A DNA stretch of 64,000 nucleotides from Tritrichomonas musculus (taxonomy: Eukaryota; Parabasalia; Tritrichomonadida; Tritrichomonadidae). The stretch covers positions 1,302,001-1,366,000 of the forward strand of contig JAPFFF010000017.1 of assembly GCA_039105265.1 (NCBI GenBank). The letters run 5' to 3'. A program made the translations under genes and the position numbers. Numbering within the stretch: the stretch's first letter is position 1; each line of letters opens with the position of its first letter. Below the pieces are notes generated by a model. That model saw only the letters and a list, made by a program, of their open reading frames with translations. It did no database searches and was not told the origin of the DNA. This document shows positions 51,122 to 61,155 of the stretch, in pieces.

Positions 51122-51424
51122 ATGGACACGCCATCAGATTTAAAAATAATGATACAGTATAAAAAGTTCGCTCTAAGAAATCAAATCTATACCTCTCATG
51201 AAACACAACAAGTATATGATGCATTCCAAAATGTCAGGACCTGAGATTCACATGGATATGTCATCATTGAAGTACTAGATGAGAGGAATACATTTAGTGG
51301 TTTCAGATATGCCAAATTTTGGCGTGCAGCAGTATTGAAATACAATAATGTTTACGATTATGAGAAAGAAAAGGATGCACCAAGATATCAACTCTTCGAT
51401 GAGCACCATAAAATTATGGAATAA
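51122..51424 (+). pseudogene. Broken small ORF, unknown family
   Basis: A frame from ATG 51122 reads MDTPSDLKIMIQYKKFALRN and, after one interruption, continues with GYVIIEVLDERNTF, FSGFRYAKFWRAAVLKYN and DAPRYQLFDEHHKIME to a TAA. The sequence is protein-like but not recognised. It sits among transposon relics, so it may be part of one. Confidence 0.4.
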
Positions 51425-51675
51425 AAAAATGTTTTCCACGATTGAAATGTGCCCGACACTAAATCCAGCTGAAGAGCAAACACCAATAGCAATCGAATAT
51501 GCTTACTCATCCCATTTCAATTGCTTGATGTAAATCTGTCTTACGGGAGATTGGTCTAAATCCATTCTTATATTAAAGTCATAGGATGAATTTGTAGCAT
51601 TATATTGAACAACTTTCGCTTTCTTTGACCCATATATTTCATCAAGTAAAGCAATTTTTGATCCATGAAGAAGTC

Positions 51676-53110
51676 TTACAAAATGTTTTTCACCACTCGT
51701 CTAATTAATATTATTAGCACTTCATATGCATCAGATTCGTATTCAAATCCAACAGATAAAATATTTTTGTTTGAATCATAATTCATACTAGATAATTCAT
51801 CAATCCACTTATCATAACAATCAACAAAACCAGGATAAAATATTTTCCACTCGTTTTCTTCTTCTTTATGATTCTTGAATGAAACAAAGAAATCCATGAA
51901 TAATCTGAGGACATCATCAACAGGATATTTGTCGTTTGATCTACAACTTTGAAATATTTAATGTCAGAATAATTGTTTAAATCATCCATATAATCATCAA
52001 CAGTAGAACTAATATTTACAAATTCATCAAAAGTACAAGAAACTTTTGAAACATCATTTCTATATTTTTCATCATAAACAGTTTCAATGGTCAAATCTTT
52101 TACGATTCTATATTTAAATTCTCCAATTTTCGAAAAAAAGATGAATGTTCCAGAGTTTAATGAATAATTTAATAGCAATACAATGCACCATTCACCATCA
52201 GGAGACTCATATTGTAATATCAAATTTTTTGCATCATAATTTCTTGGAATTTATTTAAATCTGAGTTCAAATTCTCCATTAACAAAATAGAAATAGTCAA
52301 GATATGTTGTTGGATTATCAGAAATATTCTTGTATCTTTCATTTTTAATGAATTCAATCATTGCATTCTCTAATGTTTTCTCAAAATCGCATCGATTATC
52401 GGTTTTCAAAACTTTTTCATCTTGTTTAATTTTTTTTCCGCTTTGGTTAATATTGTATCTATAGCATTGTCTATCGAATTGTTCAGATAAAAGCACCTCT
52501 CACCATTTGCATTTTTATAACAATTACCGTAATATGTTGCTCCATCAATTTCGATATCCCAAAAATTATCAGAATTTTCATCATCAATTTTGACTAAAAT
52601 ATCAAAATTTTAGACAAAACCTTCCTCATCTATGATATATCCAACGAGTCTTGTATTATTCTGTATTTTTATTTTGACTTCACACTGTCCACCACTATCT
52701 TTCACATTTTCGAATGGGATATCGATAGCATCTTTATATGTCAAATCAAGTTTCTCTCTCAATGAATTATCCTTAGATTGACTACTCAATGCAATTTCAT
52801 CTGGTTCTTGGTAAGTGATAGACAAAATTACCCATCTAAATTTTGAATATTGTTTGATTGCAATTTTATATCCTCCAGATTCTAAACCCATATTAACTAA
52901 CTCAAAAGAACCATTAAACTTACATGATGATTTTGATATTGTTCCATTATCTTTCCAATTAAATTCATAGAGTTCATAAGTTGAATTCTCAATTTCAATA
53001 TTTTTTACAAGAATTTTCCAATGGGAGCCCTCAACATCTTTATCAACAAACCAAGTTGCAAGATTATTTTGTGTGAAACCAACATTTATCGTTTTGAGTC
53101 CAATTTTAGA
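51676..53110 (-). pseudogene. Decayed gene of unknown family
   Basis: A series of minus-strand frames reads as one degraded protein. In order: GFTQNNLATWFVDKDVEGSH, YELYEFNWKDNGTISKSSCK, MGLESGGYKIAIKQYSKFRW, a Lys/Glu-rich helical part, ILQYESPDGEWCIVLLLNYS, and KYFKVVDQTTNILLM. It is mostly beta-like, with repeated W, Y and D. It has about four breaks. No family is recognised, and no intact copy is in the window. It could be a surface protein or part of a mobile element. Confidence 0.45.
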
Positions 53111-53408
53111 AAGTATTATTTTGATGATATGACCAAACTGCCCCTAAATTTGACTTATCGTAGCATTTACTTTTAACTTTTTCTATTTATCATATCATGT
53201 TTTTGGTGACATGGCCAGATTATTAAATGCTCTGATCATTATTTCAGTCAACTTTTTCGCTTATTCATATCATTTTTTTAAGAATCTTATTTATATCTTA
53301 AAATTCAAAAGAAGATTTTTTATGCAACTTTAAATTTAATTTTTTAATTTATTTTTAATAAGTATATATTCATTAGAGCCTATGGTCCTCGGCCAATTTT
53401 TATAAATT

Positions 53409-54875
53409 TTGGTGTCAAATGAAATTTCATTTGAAAGTATTGATTCAATATTAGATAATTATAGAAAGACCAATAATATTGAAGAAAATGAAGAAATCTC
53501 TGGTTTTATGGCTGTTGATGCAGTAGCTTTAACACAGCATATTACCATAACAGAAAATGGTGATATTAATGGCTTAATAGAAAAAGTCAAATTGTCATCA
53601 AAAGAAATTGAAAATTTGAGAGAAGTCATTGAAAACCAGGAAAAATTACTCAAAAAGTAAAATAATTTAACAATCACAAATGCTTTTATTGTTTATTTTC
53701 AGCCAATTAATCCAGTTTACAAGTGCTTTACAATATATGTGCATGGAGCTCATTCAGGTAAAGCCACAGATGATAAATCTTCTCTGCTTCCAGTTTTGAA
53801 AGAGAAGGTTGAGAAAAAAAAATCTAAAGTAATCGGTTATTCTTCTGATGGTGATTCAGGCTACTGGTCATATCATGACCAAAATATAGCTCAATGGAAC
53901 CAATTAAAAAGACCAATATTAAGCCCAAAAACAGTTTTATTTTCAAATGATCCTCTCCATCTTTTAAAGAGGGCAAGATACCGGTTATTATCTCACAATT
54001 TGTGTTGAATTAATTAGGGAGCTCACTAATTTACCTTCAGTTATATTTGACAATTCTCAAATGACAAAAATGCACGACTGCCTTCCGATTCGTTTATTTA
54101 CGATTGAGTCATTAGAAGTTTTGTTATATGCAGAACTTTATGCAGAAGCATCTTATTTTTTACCATTTGTATTATTGAATGAAGCTTTATCAACCCAAAA
54201 TTTAACAGTTGATAAACGTGTAGATTTTCTAGAAATAATAACTTTTTATGCTATATGAAAAAACTTCAAAAAGTGACAGGGCAAATTTGATTGGGAAAAA
54301 CAAAACTGTTTTGTTTGATTTAAATTTGATAGATGATCTTTTAACCACCACTTTGTCAATTAATACAGTTCTGAATAGCAACTATGATATCATATCACTT
54401 AACAGAATAGGTACAAAACGGTTAGGGCATCACTTTGGTCTTATTCGTTTACGTTGTAAATTTAAGCACGATTTTGAAAAATTTGTTGAAGAAGAAGTTA
54501 AAATTCAATTATTGACGAAATTGAAAAAATGACTATTTACAATTTGATCCAGCATAGAAAAAGCAGTTATGGTGAAACTGTTGTTTTAGATGACGATTAT
54601 CCTCATGGTGAGAAGTCCAAGTTTTTTAATAGTGAAATGTCACTTTCAATATTATAGAAATTGGACTTCCTACAAATAAAATCAAAAAAGTTACTAATTG
54701 CTTTAATGAAGTAGCTTACATAGAATTTATTTCAAAAATTAAAAATACAAAAAGTTATCAAAACATCAAAAAACGTCAAACAATTATAAATTCTCTGGAT
54801 TTAACAATTGGACATTCATCAGGAGCTTATATTAAGAAAAGATTAGAAGAAAAACCATTGATTCCAGACGAATAA
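53409..54875 (+). pseudogene. Decayed transposase-like gene (P/THAP-type DNA transposon candidate)
   Basis: Consecutive plus-strand open pieces appear to be one old protein: a coiled-coil part (SSKEIENLREVIENQEKLLK), then YVHGAHSGKATDDKSSL, GYSSDGDSGYWSYHDQN, VLFSNDPLHLLKRARYRLLS, RIGTKRLGHHFGLIRLRCKF and finally TIGHSSGAYIKKRLEEKP. The S-D-G-D and D-P-x-H-L-L-K motifs resemble the DDE-type core of P-element/THAP9-like transposases. The family call is tentative. About four breaks are visible. No terminal repeats were found. Confidence 0.4.
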
Positions 54876-56095
54876 TATTATTTTAAAAAATTTTAAAGTG
54901 AAGGAAAAAGATAAATGTTATCGATATATTGATTGTTTGAAGATCTGATATGATAATGATATTATTTGATGGTTTCACACTTTATGAATTTTTTTGAAAA
55001 AAATTATTTTACATTAAATAATTATTTATTTAGAATCATTTATTCAAACATATATCACTGTTAAGAATAAAAAAAATTATTTTTTTAATTTAGTTTATTT
55101 GAATTTACTCATTGAAAAAAGACAGATTTTCCACTTTTTGAATAAATTATTAATTTATAAATATCTTTATATTTACCAGAATACTTTTCAAATAAAAATA
55201 TGATATACCATTGTATCAACATAATTAAAATCATATTTGAAATAAAAAATTTTTTGTCGAGAATGTTACAAGTTAGAAGTACTCTTGTCAACCAAAGAAA
55301 CTGCGAGTCATTTTTGCATACAACTCAATTTTTCTGAATAGTATTGAAAAATGAAAATAATCAACTCAATTTTGAAATAAATAATTTATAAGTTTTCAAT
55401 GATAAATTGAAAATTGAAAACCAGTTTAGATATAGTTATTTTTATTATATCGCATTACATTTCAATTTTGAGAATACGACCATGCTATTTTTTGGTTTAA
55501 ATGCATTTTTTATTATAGGATGATTATATACCACTTAATTAAATTGGCGAAAAACTAAAAATTGATTGATTCAATTTAGACTATTATCTAAATAGCTTAG
55601 AAAAAAATATGCTTTTCTGGTATTTAATGAAATGATAATTTTTCATATGCGATGAAAATTTATTATCTATCATTATAATGCAAAAATATTTATTGCTTAT
55701 TAAGATAGAAGTGAAAATTGACAAATGAGCATCATTTTTTTTTTTTGAAGTATTTTTTCCCCATTATTATAAAATATAGAATGATTCACAATATTCCTCC
55801 AGTTTTTTCTACGAGAACTTTTAAATTGAACTCGATACAAATATTTTTTCTATAAACGTCTTTGTAAAATTTTTAATTGAGAAGCGCATTACGTTTATTT
55901 TTTTCAAAAAGAAACTTTTTATTATAAATCGTTATTTTTTTTCTTTTTACTTCACGATAGGAAAAACGGGTATCTTTTTGAATTTTCTTAAAATATTCAA
56001 ATTTTACAATTTTTCTCATCAACATTTTCAAAAAATACCAGAAAATTTATTCAAATATTTAAAAACTATATTAGCTTAATATTAGGGGGTAATTT
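54876..56095. other. AT-rich region upstream of the cyclase gene
   Basis: About 1.2 kb with no supported gene. A short minus-strand frame (55109-55291) is not convincing. The cyclase promoter should lie in the last ~100 bp; TTAGGGGGTAA just before the ATG is the only GC-containing patch. Confidence 0.5.
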
Positions 56096-59000
56096 ATGTC
56101 TGATTCAAATGGATCTTTTCAACGCTCCATTTCAAGTTCATATGCAACCGGCTCAAACGAAAAATATGGCGGCCTCTTGAAGGTTCCTCTCAGGAAAAGA
56201 GTTCAAAATTTGTTAGTTAATCTTTTTTCTTATGTTTATAGTGTTGCCCCAACATTTGTTATTGTCCATAACATTATTTCTGTTTTACGAATCTTACAAC
56301 TCATAGGACCAAGCTTTTTTGCATCTTACGACATCTTATGGATAAAAGGATCAAAAGACCTTAAAATGATTAACATAATTTCAGTTCTTTTCCAAATAAT
56401 TCCTGTTACATACAATGATGAATCTTTTGAAATTTTTTTAATTATATATATTATTATTCAAGCTTTAGTTATCATTTTTATTTTTTCAGCAGCTTATTAT
56501 TTTGAAAAAAATGCTAATTTACCTCCTTCAGCTTACAGCTTTATTTCTTTCTACTTTGCTTCCTTTGCACATATATTACATCCAATTGCAATTAATATTT
56601 CTGTTACAGCTATTTTTAACATGGTAACAGGAAAACGAGACGTTACAGCATCATCAATTTGTATTATTATATTCTCCTTTTTATTGTCACTTTTTATAAC
56701 TTTTATAACAATGCGAATTTCATCAAGATCATTAACATTTCGCCCGAATTCATTTTTAACTGTTTCGATGGCAACTTGGAATTTTCAATATAACGAAGTG
56801 AATTTAATCACAATTTTATCTAGTATCGGGGCTCCTTTTGGAGATAAGCATCGTTGGGTTTGCATATTAATGATTTCTTTAACAGGAATTATTTATGCAT
56901 TATCACTTTATTTACCATTTTTTCAAGGTGGATTTGTTCAAAATATAATCGAGAACAGTTTACTTGCTACAAATATTGCTTGCTTTGTTAACTGCATTTT
57001 AATGCTCGTATTTGTTATTCTCGACAAACCAGCTAAAAACTACTTAATATTTATATATATTTTTATATGGCTTATTTTTCTTCTCCTTTCAAGGATAATA
57101 ACTTCACGATATAAAATAAAAGCTCTAAATATAATGGACGAAATTAATGATGGTCGTAAAATATTCGAAGCAAAAATAAAGAGCGCGAATCAGTGTATTA
57201 ATTACATGAAGGTTGGCTTTGAGAGCGCCCATCCTATTTGCTTATCATGGTCATTTTGTAAAAGTGCTGTTGAAAACTGGCCGAAGAATCAATATATCTG
57301 GTTTGCCTTTGCAAAATTTGCAGCAATTTATCCTGAAGAAACACAGAAACTCGAATGGATTTATGTCACCGTCAAACAATCCAAAATCCACGGCTCAACT
57401 ATACAGACCATCAAAGAACAAAGCTTGTCAATTACTCGTCAAAGAGAAACAGCTCTTAGTAGTGAATTGAAGACTAAAATAACTAAATTATCAAAAGATG
57501 TCAATAGCACCAAGCACAAGCTCAGACATGTTTGGGATTCTGTTCTTCAAGGTAACATCAGCGAAGTTGAAGATGCTACAAAAAGAGTTTCAATAGCAAT
57601 TAGACACAATTCAATTGATTTTAATCGACTTCTCCGACAATTTCCAAATAATCGATTTGTTACTCGTCCATATGGACGATTTCTCGCCGAAATCGTCGGA
57701 GATCTCGTCAAATCAGCCGAAGTAATAGAGAAAACCTCTCTCCTTCAACGAGGAATTAGTGTAAATGCTGATCAGACTCACGTATTTGGGACAAAAGCAT
57801 TTCCAAATCTTCCCCAGCATCCAATGAACAGTCCAATCACGAATGATGCCAATATGAACTCTACATCGGTCAGCGAAGTAGAAATTGATGAAGCAAACAC
57901 AAACATTACAGACAATGTTGTCCTTTTGAAAGATATAATTGAACGTGTAAAGATTCCTGCGGTTAGAAATAGTTTTATTTTAATGTTTGTCGTCATTTTC
58001 CTTATTTTTATCCTACCTTTCATTGTCATTCTGGTTGTTGTTAGCAATTTTACTAACTCGCTTAAACAGCCTCTCGATCACATGGAAAACTTAGCTCTAA
58101 TTGACACTTTTGCTACTAATTTGGTCGCTTTCTCTCATCATTGGATTTATAAATGCTTGAAAGTTTTTGAAGAAATTAAATATTATGGAAGAGATCCACC
58201 AAGCTCTCTTGGCGGTTTTAATTTGACATCTGGACAGCTTCACCATTCAATTTCTCAACTTTCAGAAAAAATTCAAACAATCAATGAATTTAGAAATTTT
58301 AAACCTCATGATTCAATTGTTCAAAAAGCTCAATATAATTTGTTTTCCAATTCAATCAATTATACTTTCTTCTTTACTGAAGTTAATACATCATCAGATT
58401 TTATTAGTGCACAAAGCGCACTCGTCGATTTTGTGATGCAAATATCTTCAATTGTAGGATATGATAGTGCTATCGTACCTGTTATTATTAATACTTCATG
58501 CCCTTTAAATTTATATTACAATTTACAAAACGTTCGTACAAAAATTACTGATTCATTCGCAATAATTGTTGATTACATTACATCACAACAAAGTTATTAC
58601 AAAAAAGTTACTTTGTGGTGTGAGGTCGGTGTTATCATATTTATTGCTATTGTTTATTTGATATCACTTATTATCACCAACAAATGGATTATCCAAAACA
58701 AGGAAGTTGTTTATAATTGCTTAACTTCACTTCCCAAAAGTACTGTTTCTCAGCTTGCTGAAAGTTTGAGAATATTACAAAAAGATACTAATTCAGTAAC
58801 TGGACAAACAACAGATAGTAATGCTGAATTGAGTAAGCAAGAAGATAACATTCTTAAAATATTTAACACAGGAGGAAGAGCTGAGAACAAACTTGGCGAT
58901 CTTTTCTTTCTAGGATTCATTGCAATCATTATTTTTGTATTGGAATTAATTTGTGTTGTTTTACTTTGCCAATTAGTAAATAGAGAGATTGATATTCTAC

Positions 59001-60826
59001 TTCAACATGCACCTCAAATCATTTATGTTCTTGAACAATATACAACTTTAATGAATACTGTTAATTCACTTTCAATGCTTGCAGTACAAGATTCATACGT
59101 TCCAATTCCTATATTTACTCGGAAAGAGCTTCTTGACCAAATTGATCATTTAATTGAACGGGCTACACATTATTATACAAATGTTCGATATGGAACAGAT
59201 AAACTACAACCTTATGATGGATATCAAGATGGCGTTAACTATTCAATTGAAAAGAGCCTTTGCGATGAGAATAAAATGAATAATTTAGATCTGGGTACAA
59301 TTTCAACCAGCTTTAGAGAAAATGTAGAGTGCTCAAATGCTGATGTTGTTTATACTTCGTTAATAGGCTTTATCCAATATTCAATGGTAAATAGAACAGG
59401 CAACGTCCCAGATGGACAAATTGATCCATCAAATCAAATCTTAAGTGATATATGGTTTTTAACAGTCTGTCGAATTTATGATGAGTTCATATATCCAATG
59501 CATTTTAATATTAAAGTGTCAATTCTTTCCAGTATGAAATCAACCAAAAATGAAATTTACTCAATAATCATTGTACTAATGATTGTTGCTGTTTTATTCC
59601 AAGTTATTTCATATTTACGAATTTGGAAGATTAATAACCATATCAAATTTGTTTTAAGTCTTTTGCTACATTGCAATGCAGATCAAATCATCCAATCGCC
59701 AAAGATTATGGCTGTTTTAAGTGGCGAATTTTCTACAGTTAAGAGCAACACTGCTGTCAGAACAGCTTCTTTCTTTAATACTGTTTTAAATAGCCTTCCA
59801 GAAGTAATTATGGTTGTTAACCAAGACAACAACATTGAAAGTGTTAATAAACAATGCTGTAGTCTTTTTAGTTGTGAACCGAAAGATTTAATTGGAACTC
59901 CAGTTGCCAGTATCCTTTTAAAGTTCGATGGTGATTCAACAAAGCTTCTCTCAGCACCATCAAACAACATCATCTTGAAATTCAAGAAGAAATCAAAAAA
60001 TGCTTCGATCCCTAACAATGGTGCAAACACCACTCCAAACGTTAAAGATGAAAATGGTAGTGGAAGTTCATTAGAATTAAGTAATTTTATTGGTTGCTCT
60101 TTAATGTCTAACAATAAATTAGCAATCATTCTTCGCGACAACACAACAGCTGTTCGCTACAACAATCTCATTCAACAAGAAAAGACAAAAAGCGATGAAA
60201 TGCTGGCTGCAATTTTGCCTCATAGTCTTGTTCCAAGAGTTCAAGCTGGCGAAAAAGACATAAGCTTCTCAATCCAAAGTGCAACGATTGTTTTTATGGA
60301 TATTGTATCGTTTACACCTTGGTGTGGTTCATTACCGGCTGACAAAGTAATGGCTACGTTGAATTTGCTATTCAAAAAGTTTGACCGTGATTGCAACAGA
60401 TATTCAACAATGACAAAAATAAAATGTATTGGCGATTGCTATATGGCTTCTGGTGGAGTTTTCGCAGAAGTTAACCAACCAACAGAACATGCTAAAGATG
60501 TTGTTAACTTTGGACTCGATTCATTAAAATCAGTTACTGAATTAAATTCAGAATTGAATGAAACTTTGCAAATTAGAGTCGGAGTTAATACAGGAGGACC
60601 AATTGTTGCTGGTGTTATTGGAGTTGGCAAGCCAACTTTCGAAATTCTTGGACCAGCTATCAACATGGCTCAACAGATGGAGCATCATGGTGTTGCAATG
60701 CAAGTTCATATTACTAGATCTGTTTATGAGCTAGTTTACGGCGATATGTTTATTATTAAAGAAAGAGGTCTCACTGAGGTTAAAGGCGGATCAGTTTTAA
60801 CTTATCTTGTTTCGGGTAGGAAATAA
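56096..60826 (+). CDS. Giant multi-pass PAS-adenylyl cyclase (class III)
   Basis: A 1576-aa protein. About eight N-terminal hydrophobic segments (50-335), a soluble helical part (340-600), membrane spans near 640-665, 840, 935-965 and 1155-1180 with extracellular-like loops between, a PAS-like domain (about 1225-1330: FFNTVLNSLPEVIMVVNQDN) and a C-terminal cyclase domain (about 1395-1576). Catalytic metal Asps: FMDIVSFT (D1402) and IKCIGDCYMA (D1447). The purine-binding Lys (K1443) is the adenine type rather than Glu as in guanylyl cyclases. FEILGPAINMAQQM has Glu where adenylyl cyclases have Asp, and Gln where the transition-state Arg is expected. cAMP synthesis at the membrane is likely. 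Confidence 0.85.
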   Translation: MSDSNGSFQRSISSSYATGSNEKYGGLLKVPLRKRVQNLLVNLFSYVYSVAPTFVIVHNIISVLRILQLIGPSFFASYDILWIKGSKDLKMINIISVLFQIIPVTYNDESFEIFLIIYIIIQALVIIFIFSAAYYFEKNANLPPSAYSFISFYFASFAHILHPIAINISVTAIFNMVTGKRDVTASSICIIIFSFLLSLFITFITMRISSRSLTFRPNSFLTVSMATWNFQYNEVNLITILSSIGAPFGDKHRWVCILMISLTGIIYALSLYLPFFQGGFVQNIIENSLLATNIACFVNCILMLVFVILDKPAKNYLIFIYIFIWLIFLLLSRIITSRYKIKALNIMDEINDGRKIFEAKIKSANQCINYMKVGFESAHPICLSWSFCKSAVENWPKNQYIWFAFAKFAAIYPEETQKLEWIYVTVKQSKIHGSTIQTIKEQSLSITRQRETALSSELKTKITKLSKDVNSTKHKLRHVWDSVLQGNISEVEDATKRVSIAIRHNSIDFNRLLRQFPNNRFVTRPYGRFLAEIVGDLVKSAEVIEKTSLLQRGISVNADQTHVFGTKAFPNLPQHPMNSPITNDANMNSTSVSEVEIDEANTNITDNVVLLKDIIERVKIPAVRNSFILMFVVIFLIFILPFIVILVVVSNFTNSLKQPLDHMENLALIDTFATNLVAFSHHWIYKCLKVFEEIKYYGRDPPSSLGGFNLTSGQLHHSISQLSEKIQTINEFRNFKPHDSIVQKAQYNLFSNSINYTFFFTEVNTSSDFISAQSALVDFVMQISSIVGYDSAIVPVIINTSCPLNLYYNLQNVRTKITDSFAIIVDYITSQQSYYKKVTLWCEVGVIIFIAIVYLISLIITNKWIIQNKEVVYNCLTSLPKSTVSQLAESLRILQKDTNSVTGQTTDSNAELSKQEDNILKIFNTGGRAENKLGDLFFLGFIAIIIFVLELICVVLLCQLVNREIDILLQHAPQIIYVLEQYTTLMNTVNSLSMLAVQDSYVPIPIFTRKELLDQIDHLIERATHYYTNVRYGTDKLQPYDGYQDGVNYSIEKSLCDENKMNNLDLGTISTSFRENVECSNADVVYTSLIGFIQYSMVNRTGNVPDGQIDPSNQILSDIWFLTVCRIYDEFIYPMHFNIKVSILSSMKSTKNEIYSIIIVLMIVAVLFQVISYLRIWKINNHIKFVLSLLLHCNADQIIQSPKIMAVLSGEFSTVKSNTAVRTASFFNTVLNSLPEVIMVVNQDNNIESVNKQCCSLFSCEPKDLIGTPVASILLKFDGDSTKLLSAPSNNIILKFKKKSKNASIPNNGANTTPNVKDENGSGSSLELSNFIGCSLMSNNKLAIILRDNTTAVRYNNLIQQEKTKSDEMLAAILPHSLVPRVQAGEKDISFSIQSATIVFMDIVSFTPWCGSLPADKVMATLNLLFKKFDRDCNRYSTMTKIKCIGDCYMASGGVFAEVNQPTEHAKDVVNFGLDSLKSVTELNSELNETLQIRVGVNTGGPIVAGVIGVGKPTFEILGPAINMAQQMEHHGVAMQVHITRSVYELVYGDMFIIKERGLTEVKGGSVLTYLVSGRK

Positions 60827-61155
60827 TTACATTTTTTTCCCCTCCCAGTTACCAATTAAGGGAATATTTTTTTTTTTAGAAATACTTATAACTGTTTGTG
60901 AACAAATAAATTGTAAGTTTGAATAGAACTAGATAACAATTATATATAGATAGAATTTTAGATATTATCTTAGACTATTTTTTTATTTTTTTTGTAAGTT
61001 TAACTTATTTCCAATTTATAATGTAATTTATTATTATTTTTTATAAAAATTATGATAAGATAAAGTTTATTTTATTTTATAATTATTTTTTGAATAAAAA
61101 AGTGGACTGAAGCATTCAGAAAAAGTTTATTACCAATAGGGTTTAATACGTAGAT
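60827..61155. other. Gap between cyclase and CCDC22 genes
   Basis: 329 bp, A/T-rich, same strand on both sides. It ends with TTCAGAAAAAGTTTATTACC, a string that looks like other sequences just upstream of genes here, but no promoter motif is proven. Confidence 0.45.
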
